From: Rhodovulum robiginosum
GTDB taxonomy: Bacteria; Pseudomonadota; Alphaproteobacteria; Rhodobacterales; Rhodobacteraceae
Direction: 5' to 3'
NCBI RefSeq assembly: GCF_003944755.1
Contig: NZ_RWGU01000037.1
Location: forward strand, 1-64,000
DNA: 64,000 bases
How positions within the stretch are numbered: the first letter of the stretch is position 1; every line of letters starts with the position of its first letter. Positions 1 to 9,030 of this stretch are shown here, piece after piece. The position numbers were made by a program, and so were the translations under genes. The notes under the pieces were generated by a model. It ran no database searches. It was not told the origin of the DNA and saw only the letters and a program-made list of their open reading frames with translations.

Positions 1-114
1 CCCGAGATCGTTGATCGCGACCACCTCGATATCGGTGCGTCCCGATTCCACGATGGCCCTGAGAACGTTCCGCCCGATGCGGCCGAACCCGTTGATGGCG
101 ACTTTAACTGTCAT
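1..114 (-). CDS. gap: Glyceraldehyde-3-phosphate dehydrogenase, N-terminal 38 residues (runs off the left edge)
   Basis: Only the first 38 codons lie in the window. They read [20 protein letters not shown] followed by a stretch ending in VVAINDLG, which is the classic NAD(P)-binding Rossmann start of GAPDH (GFGRIGR loop). The enzyme interconverts glyceraldehyde-3-phosphate and 1,3-bisphosphoglycerate in the cytoplasm. The gene starts 17 bases after the transketolase stop and follows fbp-prk-tkt on the same strand, so it is the fourth visible gene of the Calvin-cycle operon (cbbG/gapB position). Cofactor preference cannot be judged from this fragment. Confidence 0.95.
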   Translation of the reverse strand, partial: MTVKVAINGFGRIGRNVLRAIVESGRTDIEVVAINDLG

Positions 115-131
115 CTTGTTGTTCCTCGTTC

Positions 132-2120
132 TTAGATCAGGCTTTTGGCCGCATCGGCCACGGCTTCGGCGGTGATGCCGAAATGCTTGTAAAGCGCGCC
201 GGCCGGCGCCGAGGCGCCGAAGCTCGACATGCCGACGAAGGCGGAGTTTTCGCCCAGCATCGGCGCCCAGCTCTGCTCGACGGCCGCTTCCACGCCGACC
301 CGCGGGGCGGTGCCCAGGACGGCGGCCCTGTAGGCCTCGTCCTGCGCGGCGAAGAGCTCGAAGCAGGGGGCAGAGACCACGGCGGCCTTGACGCCGCCCT
401 CGGCCAGCAGGTCCGCGGCCTTCATGGCGATCTCGACCTCCGAGCCGGTGGCGATCAGCGTCACGTCGCGCCCGCCTTCGGCCTCGCGCAGGACATAGGC
501 GCCCTTGGCGGTGAGGTTGTCGGACGTGTGCTCGGTGCGCAGGCAGGGCAGGCCCTGGCGCGACAGCGCCATCAGCGTCGGCGTGCCGGTGGCCCCGGCG
601 GCGATTTCCCAGGCTTCGGCCGTTTCCACCACGTCCGCCGGGCGGACGATGTTGATGTTCGGCATGGCGCGCAGCGACGCCAGGTGCTCGACCGGCTGGT
701 GGGTCGGCCCGTCTTCGCCCAGACCGATGGAGTCGTGGGTGAAGACATAGGTCACCGGCAGGCCCATCAGCGCCGAAAGGCGGATCGCGGGGCGGCAATA
801 GTCGGCGAAAACCAGGAAGGTGCCGCCATAGGTGACGAACCCGCCATGCAGCGCAATGCCGTTCATCGCAGCCGCCATGCCGTGTTCGCGGATGCCGTAA
901 TGGATGTATTGGCCGCCGTAATTGTCGCGGGTCATGGGCTCCATCGCGCCGGTCTTGGTCAGGTTCGAGCCGGTCAGGTCGGCCGAGCCGCCGACGAGGT
1001 TGGGCAGGGCGTCATAGACCACCTCCAGCGCCATCTCGCTGGCCTTGCGGGTGGCGACCTTGGGCGCCTCGGCCGAGAGCTTGGCCTTGTAGGCATCGAT
1101 GGCCTTGCCCAGCGCGCCGGTGTCGGGCGCGGCGAGCGAGCGGTTGAACGCGCCGGCCTGGGCCGAGCCCAGGTGGCGGGCTTCCCAGGCTTCGCGGGCG
1201 GACTTGCCGCGGGCAGCGACGGCGCCCCAGGCGTCGTACACTTCCTTGGGCAGCGTGAAGGCCTCGTGCGGCCAGCTCAGCGCCTCGCGTGTGGCGGCGA
1301 TTTCCTCGTCGCCCAGCGGCGCGCCGTGCACCTTGTGGCTGCCGGCCTTGTTGGGCGCGCCCTGGCCGATCACCGTCTTGCAGGCGATGAGCGAGGGGCG
1401 GTCGTCGGCGCGGGCGGCCTCGATGGCCTTGGCCACGGCCTCGCGGTCATGGCCGTCGACGGCCTGAACGTGCCAGCCCGACGCGGCAAAGCGGGCCTTC
1501 TGGTCGGTCGAGGTGGAAAGCGCGGTCGAGCCGTCGATGGTGATCTCGTTGTCGTCCCACAGCACGATCATCCGGCCCAGCCGCATGTGGCCGGCCATGT
1601 CGATGGCCTCGTGGCTGATGCCCTCCATCAGGCAGCCGTCGCCGGCGATCACGTAGGTGTAGTGATCGACCAGGTCGTCGCCGAAGCGGGCGTTGTGCAT
1701 CCGTTCGGCCAGCGCCATGCCGACCGCGGTGGTGATGCCCTGGCCCAGCGGTCCGGTGGTGGTTTCGATCCCGTCGGCATGGCCGTATTCGGGGTGGCCG
1801 GCGGTGCGATAGCCGTGCTGGCGGAAATTGCGCACCTGGTCCATGTCCATGTCGGCGTAGCCGAGCATGTGGTTAATCGCGTAGATCAGCATCGACCCAT
1901 GGCCGGCCGACAGCACGAACCGGTCGCGGTCGGGCCAGTTCGGCAGTGTCGGGTCGACCGACAGAAACCGGTTGTAAAGAACGGCGGCCACGTCGGCCAT
2001 GCCCATGGGCATGCCGGGATGGCCCGAATTGGCGGCCTGCACCGCGTCCATGCTGAGGACGCGGATCGCGCTGGCCATGAGCGCCTCGGCGCCGGTGTCG
2101 ATCTGGGTCTGGACGTTCAT
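132..2120 (-). CDS. tkt: Transketolase
   Basis: Thiamine-diphosphate enzyme that moves two-carbon ketol units between sugar phosphates; here it serves the regenerative part of the Calvin cycle (cbbT role) and probably also the pentose phosphate pathway. The 662-residue protein starts [15 protein letters not shown]. It shows the substrate/TPP segment [11 protein letters not shown], the TPP-Mg motif beginning GDGCLMEG and ending near DDNEI, and the C-terminal [14 protein letters not shown] segment with the catalytic Glu. Length is normal for the family. An upstream in-frame extension is open but overlaps prk in another frame and has no transketolase similarity, so the ATG at 2120 was chosen. 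The start lies 11 bases after the prk stop, consistent with a single operon. Confidence 0.95.
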   Translation of the reverse strand: MNVQTQIDTGAEALMASAIRVLSMDAVQAANSGHPGMPMGMADVAAVLYNRFLSVDPTLPNWPDRDRFVLSAGHGSMLIYAINHMLGYADMDMDQVRNFRQHGYRTAGHPEYGHADGIETTTGPLGQGITTAVGMALAERMHNARFGDDLVDHYTYVIAGDGCLMEGISHEAIDMAGHMRLGRMIVLWDDNEITIDGSTALSTSTDQKARFAASGWHVQAVDGHDREAVAKAIEAARADDRPSLIACKTVIGQGAPNKAGSHKVHGAPLGDEEIAATREALSWPHEAFTLPKEVYDAWGAVAARGKSAREAWEARHLGSAQAGAFNRSLAAPDTGALGKAIDAYKAKLSAEAPKVATRKASEMALEVVYDALPNLVGGSADLTGSNLTKTGAMEPMTRDNYGGQYIHYGIREHGMAAAMNGIALHGGFVTYGGTFLVFADYCRPAIRLSALMGLPVTYVFTHDSIGLGEDGPTHQPVEHLASLRAMPNINIVRPADVVETAEAWEIAAGATGTPTLMALSRQGLPCLRTEHTSDNLTAKGAYVLREAEGGRDVTLIATGSEVEIAMKAADLLAEGGVKAAVVSAPCFELFAAQDEAYRAAVLGTAPRVGVEAAVEQSWAPMLGENSAFVGMSSFGASAPAGALYKHFGITAEAVADAAKSLI

Positions 2121-2131
2121 CGGAAGGCTCC

Positions 2132-3004
2132 TCAGGCGCGTTTGGATTCGGAGACGAGGCGATCGATCATCGGCGTCAGGATCAGCTGCATCGCCAGGTC
2201 GAGCTTGCCGCCGGGAATGACGATCGAGTTGGCGCGGCTCATCCAGGACCCCTCGATCATCGAGACGAGGTAGGAAAAGTCGATCCCGCGCGGGTTCTTG
2301 AAGCGGATGACCACGAGGCTCTCGTCCGCGGTCGGAATCCAGCGTGCCACGAAGGGGTTGGAGGTGTCCACGACGGGAACCCGCTGGAAGTTGATGTCGG
2401 TCTCGGTGAATTGCGGGCAGATGCAATGCACATAGGCATTCATCCGGCGCAGAATCACATCGGTGATCGCCTCGGTGGTATAGCCGCGGCGTTCGCGGTC
2501 GCGGTGGATCTTCTGGATCCATTCGAGGTTGATCACCGGAACCACGCCGATCTTGAGATCGGCATATTGGGCCAGGTTGACCTCGTCATTGACGACCGAG
2601 CCGTGCAGGCCCTCGTAGAACAACAGGTCCGAGCCGTCCTCGAACGGCGCCCATTCGGTGAAATTGCCGGGGGGCACGCCGTACCTGGCCGACTCGTCGT
2701 CGTCATGCACGTAGTGGCGCGTCCGGCCCGTGCCGGTCTTGCCGTATTCGCGGAACACGTTTTCCAGCTCTTTCAGCTCGTTCGCCTCGTAGGAAAAATG
2801 GCTGAAGCCGTGATTGCCGGCCGCGTACTGGCGTTCCAGCTCGGCCTTCATGTCCGCGCGGTTGAAGCGGTGGAAGGCATCGCCTTCGATCGACACCGCA
2901 TTCACGCCCTCGCGCCGGAAGATCTGGTCGAACGTGTGTTTGACCGTCGAGGTGCCGGCCCCGGAAGAGCCGGTGACGGATATGATCGGGTGTTTCTTGC
3001 TCAT
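2132..3004 (-). CDS. prk: Phosphoribulokinase, proteobacterial type
   Basis: ATP-dependent phosphorylation of ribulose-5-phosphate to ribulose-1,5-bisphosphate, the step specific to the Calvin cycle (also named cbbP). The 290 residues match the usual length of the octameric proteobacterial enzyme. The P-loop [10 protein letters not shown] is at about residues 13-22, followed by the [10 protein letters not shown] segment with the catalytic Asp (about 39-48), and later [14 protein letters not shown] ribosome-binding site precedes the ATG. It sits 16 bases after fbp and 11 before tkt on the same strand. Its presence, with fbp and a divergent cbbR, argues that RuBisCO is encoded elsewhere, most simply just beyond the left edge. 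Confidence 0.96.
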   Translation of the reverse strand: MSKKHPIISVTGSSGAGTSTVKHTFDQIFRREGVNAVSIEGDAFHRFNRADMKAELERQYAAGNHGFSHFSYEANELKELENVFREYGKTGTGRTRHYVHDDDESARYGVPPGNFTEWAPFEDGSDLLFYEGLHGSVVNDEVNLAQYADLKIGVVPVINLEWIQKIHRDRERRGYTTEAITDVILRRMNAYVHCICPQFTETDINFQRVPVVDTSNPFVARWIPTADESLVVIRFKNPRGIDFSYLVSMIEGSWMSRANSIVIPGGKLDLAMQLILTPMIDRLVSESKRA

Positions 3005-3020
3005 TGGTATCCTCCAAACC

Positions 3021-4028
3021 TCATACGCGGAACAGGCCGCGGTTGCCGAACAGAGCGTTCACCTCTTGCTCCGGCAGATCGTGATAGGCGGCGACGCGGC
3101 TGACCTTTTCGGTCGAGCCGAAAACGAAGGGCGTGCGGGCGTGCAACTGGTCGGCGGTCTGCTCCAGGATCGGGTCCTGGGCGTTGGTCGCCTTGCCGCC
3201 GGCCTGCTCGATGACAAAACCGATGGGGGCGCATTCGTAGACCATGCGCAGCCGGCCCTTCTCATAGCCCTTGCGGGCGTCGCCGGGATAGAGAAACACG
3301 CCGCCGCGGGTCAGGATGCGGTGGGTTTCGGCCACCAGCGAGGCCACCCAGCGCATGTTGAAATTGCGCGCGCGGGGGCCTTCGTCGCCGGCGATGCAGT
3401 CGTCGATATAGGCGCGGATCGGTTTCGACCAGTGGCGGTAGTTGGAGGCGTTGATCGCGAATTCGCGCGAGGTCTGCGGCACCTGCACCGCCTCTTCGAT
3501 CAGCACGAACTGCTTGGTGTCGGGGTCGAGCAGGTATTCCTGCGTGCCCTTGCCGAAAGTGACCACCAGCATGGTCTGGGGCCCATAGATGATGTAGCCG
3601 CCGCCGATCTGTTCGTTCGCGGGCCGCAGGAACGAGGGGTCGGCCGCGTCCTTGGCCTCGAAGATCGAGAAGATCGTGCCGATCGACACGTTGACGTCGA
3701 TATTGGACGAGCCGTCCAGCGGGTCGATCGCCAGCGCGTAGTCACCCTTGGGGTCGAGCTCGATCACGACGTCCTGCTCTTCGGAGGCGTACCAGCGCAC
3801 GTTGGCCGTCTGAAGCCGCGTCATGAAGGCCTCGTCGGCCATCACGTCGAGCGCCTTCTGGGCATCGCCGCCGGTGTTTTCGCCCACCTCTGCACCCAGC
3901 GCGCCACCCAGCGGGCCGCGCTGGATCGTGCGGGACAACTCGATGCCGACCTCGCAAAGCGCATTCATGAGGGGCTGAAGCGCGGCGGGGATATGCTCCA
4001 AATCCCGAAGAGGATTTTCGTTCTGCAT
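3021..4028 (-). CDS. fbp: Class I fructose-1,6-bisphosphatase
   Basis: Hydrolyses fructose-1,6-bisphosphate, and in many bacteria also sedoheptulose-1,7-bisphosphate, during Calvin-cycle regeneration and gluconeogenesis (cbbF position). The 335-residue protein carries the class I metal-binding signature [17 protein letters not shown] and the C-terminal [14 protein letters not shown] substrate/metal segment, with [14 protein letters not shown] before it. It is the first gene of the minus-strand Calvin operon. Its start lies 105 bases from divergent cbbR, so the shared intergenic region should hold the CbbR-controlled promoter. Confidence 0.95.
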   Translation of the reverse strand: MQNENPLRDLEHIPAALQPLMNALCEVGIELSRTIQRGPLGGALGAEVGENTGGDAQKALDVMADEAFMTRLQTANVRWYASEEQDVVIELDPKGDYALAIDPLDGSSNIDVNVSIGTIFSIFEAKDAADPSFLRPANEQIGGGYIIYGPQTMLVVTFGKGTQEYLLDPDTKQFVLIEEAVQVPQTSREFAINASNYRHWSKPIRAYIDDCIAGDEGPRARNFNMRWVASLVAETHRILTRGGVFLYPGDARKGYEKGRLRMVYECAPIGFVIEQAGGKATNAQDPILEQTADQLHARTPFVFGSTEKVSRVAAYHDLPEQEVNALFGNRGLFRV

Positions 4029-4090
4029 AATTTTCTCCCGATTCTGACGGCGTGCTGTGCAACGACCTTGCTATCTCAGAACCGGGATCG

Positions 4091-4103
4091 TTATAGAATT
4101 TAA
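4091..4103. promoter_or_regulatory. Candidate CbbR operator (TNA-N7-TNA)
   Basis: TTA-TAGAATT-TAA fits the TNA-N7-TNA form (LysR T-N11-A core) described for CbbR. It lies in the 105-base divergent spacer, 63 bases from fbp and 31 from cbbR, within a locally A/T-rich patch. Position and match favour a shared operator that controls the operon and autoregulates cbbR. No binding evidence is available here. Confidence 0.6.
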
Positions 4104-4133
4104 AAAGACCGAAGCTGCCTAAAGAGATTTTTA

Positions 4134-5054
4134 ATGCCCAAGCCGGAAGCTGTCACTTTCAAGCAGTTGCGGGCCCTGAGGGCGGTGGCGGAATATGGCT
4201 CGATCACCGCGGCGTCCGAGGTGCTGAGCCTGACCGCGCCCGCCGTGCACACCCAGCTCAAGGCGCTGGAGACCCATTTCAACTGCAAGCTGCTCGACCG
4301 CTCGTCCCATGGCGTCACGCGGCTCACCCCGCAGGGCGAGGCGGTGCTGGTGGCCGCGCGGACGGCCGACACCGCGATTGAGGCCTGCGCCGACCATGTG
4401 CGGGCGCTGAACGAGGGGATGGAGGGGCTGGTGACGCTGGGCGTGGTCTCGACCGGCAAGTATTTCGGCCCGCGCATCGTGGCGCAGCTGCACAATGCCT
4501 ATCCCACCATCGAGGTGCTGCTCAGGGTGGGCAACCGCGACACGGTGATCTCGGCGCTGCAGGGCGCCGCGGTGGACCTGGCGATCATGGGGCGCCCGCC
4601 GCGGGTGCCAGAGGTCAACGCCACGGTGCTGGGCCCGCACCCGCATGTGCTGATCGCCGCGCCGGGGCACCGGCTGTCGGACCAGGGGCGGATCGCGCCG
4701 GCCGGCCTGCTGGAAGAGACCTTTTTGGTGCGCGAAGAGGGGTCGGGCACACGCATCCTGACCCGGCGATACCTCGACAAGGTGGCGCAGGGGCGACCTT
4801 ACCGGCTGATGGAGCTGGATTCGAACGAAACCATCAAGCAGGCGGTCATCGCCGGGCTCGGCATCGCTCTGATCTCGCGCCACACCATCGACGACGAGTT
4901 GCGCGCGGGCCGTCTGGTCGAGATCGAGGCCGAGGGCCTGCCGCTGGTGCGGCAATGGTTTCTGGTGCACCGGCGCGACACATCGCTGAGCACGGCCGGC
5001 AAGCGGGTGCACGACTATATCTGCGGGATGCAGGGCAGCTTTCTGCCGCTTTAG
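4134..5054 (+). CDS. cbbR: LysR-type transcriptional regulator CbbR
   Basis: Regulator of Calvin-cycle genes that responds to metabolites such as RuBP or NADPH (family knowledge). The 306 residues have an N-terminal winged helix-turn-helix at about residues 5-65 (LRALRAVAEYGSITAASEVL, then HTQLKALE) and a C-terminal effector-binding domain. It is transcribed divergently from fbp-prk-tkt-gap, the standard cbbR arrangement, and a TNA-N7-TNA motif sits between them. The ATG at 4134 follows an A/T-rich leader with no strong Shine-Dalgarno sequence. The LysR family is certain; the CbbR name rests on context. Confidence 0.92.
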   Translation: MPKPEAVTFKQLRALRAVAEYGSITAASEVLSLTAPAVHTQLKALETHFNCKLLDRSSHGVTRLTPQGEAVLVAARTADTAIEACADHVRALNEGMEGLVTLGVVSTGKYFGPRIVAQLHNAYPTIEVLLRVGNRDTVISALQGAAVDLAIMGRPPRVPEVNATVLGPHPHVLIAAPGHRLSDQGRIAPAGLLEETFLVREEGSGTRILTRRYLDKVAQGRPYRLMELDSNETIKQAVIAGLGIALISRHTIDDELRAGRLVEIEAEGLPLVRQWFLVHRRDTSLSTAGKRVHDYICGMQGSFLPL

Positions 5055-5088
5055 CGTCGCGGGGACCGGGCGAAAGCGTCGCATGGCG

Positions 5089-5924
5089 GGGGCCGCTCGC
5101 GTCTTACAGGATCGCGCGGCGAAACGTCTTGGAATTGATCCCGGCCGCGGCCTACCGCGAACCGATCCTGCGCCACGGTGGACGCGCCAACTGGATCGCC
5201 CTGATGGACCCGGACGCGGTTCAGCACGTTCTCATCCGGCACGAGACCCACCCGAAGTCCAGAATGCTGTTGAGGCCTGTGCAGCCGCGACGGGGCGGCA
5301 ACCTTGCCGTGACAGAGGGGCAGGGGTGGCGCCGCCAGCGCAAGGCGTTGGCGCCGGCCTTCACGCGGCAGGCGCTGGCGCCGACAGGAGCCCGGTAATC
5401 GAGGCGGCTGCGGTCGACGCGGCCGGAGTCGGGCGCGACGGCCGATGACGTGAAATCCGGCGGTGCGGCGCGCTACGAAGATCTGCCGCGGCTGGGCTTT
5501 GTCCGTCAAGCGGCGAAGAGGCGCTGCGCCTCTACCCCCCGGCGGGCTTTCTGACGCGCAAGGCGGCCCGCGACGACGATACCGGCCCCTATTTCATTCC
5601 CAAGGGCGCCAACCTGATGCTGCCGATCTACGCGGTGCAGCGTCACGACCTGCTTTGGGACGCGCCGTCGGCCTTCGACCCCGATCGTTTCGATGTCGCG
5701 CACGCGGCGCGGCGTCATCGCTATGCCTTCTTGCCGTTCGGGGCGGGCCGCGCATCTGCATCGGGTCGGCGATGGCGGTGACCGAGGCGACCCTCAGTCT
5801 TGCGACATTGCTGTCGCGCTTCACCTCCGACCTTTCGCCCGGCTTTGCGCGGACGCCGCAGATGTGGGTCACGCTGCGTCCGGCCACCGGCATACCGCTG
5901 CAAGTGCGGTCACGCGCCGCCTGA
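5089..5924 (+). pseudogene. Cytochrome P450 remnant (internal deletion plus frameshifts)
   Basis: Fragments of one P450 can be followed through different frames. First comes an N-terminal part with ASYRIARRNVLELIPAAAYR and later EGQGWRRQRKALAPAFTRQAL (helix C region). The frame then shifts to APVIEAAAVDAAG-like sequence. The central 200 or so residues are missing. A K-helix part follows (YEDLPRLGFVRQA, a shift, then EALRLYPPAGFLTRKAARDD, containing the ExxR motif). A further shift precedes the haem loop FLPFGAG/PRICIGSAMAV, whose Cys ligand is intact. No single frame can encode a working enzyme. It lies between cbbR and fpr, and no redox partner or biosynthetic cluster is adjacent. The 5' limit is approximate. 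Confidence 0.85.
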
Positions 5925-6088
5925 TGGTCAGTGGGGCCTGATGGGGAACGGACCGGCCTGGGCGGGCGCCGGCCCGACCCGTCCCGCGATCCAGCCGAGG
6001 CTCCGAAAGCGTTGCAGGGAAGGCCCGGCGGGCCGTCCCCAAATGGTGCGCGCCTTTTCGGACACGGGTTTTCCCCGTGGCCCAGATG

Positions 6089-6937
6089 TCAGCCCACGAA
6101 GGCCTTTTCGACCACGTATTCGGCGGGTTCCGAATTGGCGCCCTCGCGCAGGCCCCAGCCTTCCATGATCGCCATCACGTCCTTGTTGAAGTCCAGCGAT
6201 CCGCAGACCATGGCGCGGTCGGTGGCCGGGTCCATCTGCTCGGCGCCGAGGCCGAGATCGCGGAACACCTTGCCCGAGGTTAGGTTGTCGGTCACGCGGC
6301 CCATCCACTTGCTCTCTTCGCGGGTGGTGGTGGGGTAGTATTTCAGCTTGTCGCCCACGAACTCGCCGATCAGCGGGTCCTCGGGCAGGCTCTCGATCAG
6401 TTGCCGGCCGAAATCCAGCTCTGCCACCTCGCGGCAGGTGTGCATCATGATGACCTCGTCATACTGCTCGTATGTCTCGGGGTCGCGCATCAGGCTGGCG
6501 AAGGGCGCGATGCCGGTGCCGGTCGCAAGGAACCACAGCCGCTTGCCCGGAAGCAGCGCGTCGAGCACCAGCGTGCCCACGGGCTTGGGCCGCAGGATGA
6601 TCTCGTCGCCTTCCTTGATGTGCTGGAGCCGCGAGGTCAGCGGGCCGTCCTGCACCTTGATCGAATAGAAATCCAGCCCGTCATCCCAGGACGGCGAGGC
6701 GATCGAATAGGCGCGCATGATCGGCTTGCCGTTCTCGCCGGGCAGCCCGATCATCACGAACTCGCCCGAGCGGAAGCGCAACGAGCGCGGGCGCGTCGTG
6801 CGGAAATAGAACAGACGGTCGGTATAGTGGCGGACCTCGGTCACGGTCTGCGCATCGGGCAGAGTCTTGGTCCTGGGGGCGGCGCTATCGGTCACGGCGG
6901 TCTGCTGATTCATGCTGTTCCATGCAACGGGGCGCAT
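6089..6937 (-). CDS. fpr: Ferredoxin/flavodoxin-NADP+ reductase
   Basis: FAD enzyme that passes electrons between NADPH and ferredoxin or flavodoxin; in Rhodobacter it is tied to oxidative-stress defence. The protein resembles the bacterial subclass-I Rhodobacter enzyme: FRSGEFVMIG, the FAD-binding MRAYSIAS segment, GTGIAPFASLMRDPETY for the nicotinamide domain, and a C-terminal EYVVEKAFVG tail. The ATG at 6937 (MRPVAWNSMNQQ) is preceded by AGGAG at good spacing; the internal ATG at 6913 lacks such a site, so the longer form (282 aa) is preferred. The gene is single, facing the P450 remnant tail to tail. Confidence 0.94.
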   Translation of the reverse strand: MRPVAWNSMNQQTAVTDSAAPRTKTLPDAQTVTEVRHYTDRLFYFRTTRPRSLRFRSGEFVMIGLPGENGKPIMRAYSIASPSWDDGLDFYSIKVQDGPLTSRLQHIKEGDEIILRPKPVGTLVLDALLPGKRLWFLATGTGIAPFASLMRDPETYEQYDEVIMMHTCREVAELDFGRQLIESLPEDPLIGEFVGDKLKYYPTTTREESKWMGRVTDNLTSGKVFRDLGLGAEQMDPATDRAMVCGSLDFNKDVMAIMEGWGLREGANSEPAEYVVEKAFVG

Positions 6938-7240
6938 GCCCCGCTCCTCTCGCTTCTAATGGGGCCGGCGGGGCGGGGAAAGCCCCTGGGCACATCTGGC
7001 GCGGCCCGCGGCCCTTCGGGGGCCGCCGCGCCCGCTTTCCTTGGGCGATATTCGCGATCGGCAGAGGGGCGGCCATGACACAGATCAACACCCGCGGTCG
7101 CACCCCTGCGACGCCTTGGCCCGGCTCTGCCCGCCGAAATGCATGGTTTCCCTTGAGACCTGCGTCTTCATCGGTGATAGTCTAACGCCGCCGCCTACGG
7201 GGGGCGTCAGAACCCAAATGGTTATCTGGGAGGATACCGC
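6938..7240. other. Gene-free stretch between fpr and dctP
   Basis: This 303-base spacer separates divergent fpr and dctP and must hold both promoters. I see GC-rich inverted repeats around 6960-7040 and a GGGAGGA ribosome-binding site just before dctP. I could not find a convincing sigma-54 -24/-12 element, which would be expected if a DctBD-type system controlled the transporter. No ORF here looks real. Confidence 0.5.
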
Positions 7241-8242
7241 ATGAAATTCCTGACCGCTGCCGCCGCTGCCGTGGCGCTGTCTTTTTCTGCCGGCGCTGCG
7301 CTTGCACAGTGCGACGATGGCGAAATGGTCATCAAGTTCAGTCACGTCACCAACACCGACCGTCACCCCAAGGGCATCGCAGCCTCGCTGCTGATGGAGC
7401 GGGTGAACGAGGAGATGAACGGCACCGCCTGCATGGAGGTCTACCCGAACTCCACGCTTTACAACGACGACCAGGTGCTCGAGGCGATGCTGAACGGCGA
7501 CGTGCAACTCGCCGCCCCGTCGCTGTCCAAATTTGAGAAATACACCAAGCAGTTCCGCATCTTCGACCTGCCGTTCATGTTCAAGAACATCGAGGCGGTC
7601 GACGCATTCCAGGCCTCGGAGACCGGCCAGGCGATGAAACAGTCGATGATGCGCCGCGGCCTGCTGGGCCTGCAGTTCTGGCATAACGGGATGAAGCAGT
7701 TCTCGGCCAACAAGCCGCTGATCGAGCCCTCGGATGCCGAGGGGCTGAAGTTCCGCGTCCAGACCTCGGACGTGCTGGTCGCGCAGATGGAGGCCCTGGG
7801 CGCCAGCCCGCAGCCGATGGCCTTCTCCGAGGTCTACGGCGCGCTGCAGACCGGCGTCGTCGACGGCCAGGAGAACACCTGGTCGAACATCTACGGCCAG
7901 AAATTCTTCGAGGTGCAGGACGGCATCACCGAGACCAATCACGGCATCATCGACTACCTGCTCGTGACCTCGGTCGAATGGTGGGACGGGCTCGACCCTG
8001 AGGTGCGCGGCCAGCTCGCGACGATCATCCAGGAGGTGACCGAGACCCGCAACGCCGAGGCGTATGCGGTGAACCAGGAGGCCAAGCAGGCGATCATCGA
8101 CGCCGGCTCGGAGGTGCGCCAGCTCACGCCCGAGCAGCGCCAGTCCTGGGTCGACGCGATGAAGCCCGTCTGGGAGCAGTTCGAGGGCGACGTGGGCGCC
8201 GAGAACATCGCTGCGGCGCAAGAGATCAACGCCTCCAGCTGA
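7241..8242 (+). CDS. dctP: TRAP transporter solute-binding protein DctP
   Basis: Periplasmic binding protein that captures C4-dicarboxylates (malate, succinate, fumarate in the characterised Rhodobacter system) and delivers them to DctQM. The 333 residues begin with a signal peptide (MKFLTAAAAAVALSFSAGAALAQ, likely cut after ALAQ). Family segments include IKFSHVTNTDRHPKG, GLKFRVQTSDVLVAQMEALGASPQPM with the ligand-carboxylate-binding Arg, and YGALQTGVVDGQENTWSNI. It is the first gene of dctPQM; a 10-bp perfect hairpin lies between it and dctQ. The exact substrate is inferred from the family. Confidence 0.92.
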   Translation: MKFLTAAAAAVALSFSAGAALAQCDDGEMVIKFSHVTNTDRHPKGIAASLLMERVNEEMNGTACMEVYPNSTLYNDDQVLEAMLNGDVQLAAPSLSKFEKYTKQFRIFDLPFMFKNIEAVDAFQASETGQAMKQSMMRRGLLGLQFWHNGMKQFSANKPLIEPSDAEGLKFRVQTSDVLVAQMEALGASPQPMAFSEVYGALQTGVVDGQENTWSNIYGQKFFEVQDGITETNHGIIDYLLVTSVEWWDGLDPEVRGQLATIIQEVTETRNAEAYAVNQEAKQAIIDAGSEVRQLTPEQRQSWVDAMKPVWEQFEGDVGAENIAAAQEINASS

Positions 8243-8261
8243 GGCGACAAAGCAAACCGGC

Positions 8262-8291
8262 CCGGCCCCGGGGCAGCCGCTCCGGGGCCGG
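8262..8291 (+). promoter_or_regulatory. Intercistronic hairpin between dctP and dctQ
   Basis: CCGGCCCCGG at 8262-8271 and CCGGGGCCGG at 8282-8291 form a perfect 10-bp stem with a 10-base loop. There is no T-tract, so it is unlikely to be a full terminator. It lies 19 bases after the dctP stop and 40 before dctQ. Such structures commonly protect the binding-protein message so that DctP is made in excess over the membrane subunits. Confidence 0.7.
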
Positions 8292-8331
8292 TGTCCGCTT
8301 AGTCGACCGGTTCGTCTGAGGGAGTGGAAAG

Positions 8332-9024
8332 ATGAGCGGAACCTATCGCGCAGATACCGCCCTCGGTCGCGCCGTGCATGCCATAGAGGAAAACCTGATT
8401 GCCGCGTTTTTGGGGGCGATGGTGCTGGTCACCTTCGTCAACGTGGTTCTGCGGTACATCTTCAACACCGGGCTGATCTGGGGGCTGGAGGTCACGCTGG
8501 TGCTGTTCGCCTGGCTGGTGCTCTTCGGCATCGCCTACGGGTTCAAGATCACCATGCACCTGGGCGTCGACGCGCTGATCAACGCGCTGGGGCCGGGCCC
8601 ACGCCGCGCGCTGGCGCTGACCACGGTGTCGATCTGCCTGGTGTACGCGCTGCTGATGATGAAGGGCGCCTACGATTACTGGGCCCCTTATGCCAACCTC
8701 GCGCCGACCTCCGGGCGCTGGTTCCCCACTGGATTCGAAGAGATGAAGCCGTGGGATTACCGCGGCTACGTACCGACCGAGCGCATCCCGATGCCCGAGA
8801 TCGTTCGCGCGCCGATCGAGGCCCTGTTCCTGCCCGAGGGCGAGGAGCCCTATGAAAAGCTGCCCGTGGCGGTGCCCTACACGATGATCCCCATCGCCGT
8901 GGCGCTGATGGTGTTCCGGCTGATCCAGGCCGCGGCCCGGATAATCTCGGGGCGGCAAAGCGGCATGATCGTCAGCCACGAAGCCGAAGAAGCGGTCGAA
9001 AAGGCCGCCCACAAGGAGGGGTGA
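8332..9024 (+). CDS. dctQ: TRAP transporter small membrane subunit DctQ
   Basis: Small four-helix inner-membrane subunit that pairs with DctM. The 230 residues show hydrophobic segments near 20-42 (LIAAFLGAMVLVTFVNVVL), 50-70, 92-112 and 180-200. A long polar loop of about 65 residues (YWAPYANLAPTSGRW onwards) lies between helices 3 and 4, making the protein longer than minimal DctQ but similar to Rhodobacter DctQ as I remember it. GGGAG precedes the ATG. dctM follows after 6 bases. Confidence 0.9.
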   Translation: MSGTYRADTALGRAVHAIEENLIAAFLGAMVLVTFVNVVLRYIFNTGLIWGLEVTLVLFAWLVLFGIAYGFKITMHLGVDALINALGPGPRRALALTTVSICLVYALLMMKGAYDYWAPYANLAPTSGRWFPTGFEEMKPWDYRGYVPTERIPMPEIVRAPIEALFLPEGEEPYEKLPVAVPYTMIPIAVALMVFRLIQAAARIISGRQSGMIVSHEAEEAVEKAAHKEG

Positions 9025-9030
9025 GCCCCG

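Noticed and set aside
183-2273. Long plus-strand open frame opposite transketolase
   Set aside because: It is the antisense shadow of tkt in GC-rich DNA, rich in Arg, Gly, Ala and His, with no family features.
6063-6079. Six-bp hairpin downstream of fpr as a terminator
   Set aside because: CACGGG/CCCGTG forms a stem, but no T-run follows on either strand and the stem is short.
7120-7140. Possible sigma-54 promoter (TGGCCCG then TGCCC) before dctP
   Set aside because: The GG and GC elements are one base too close together and the -12 part does not match.
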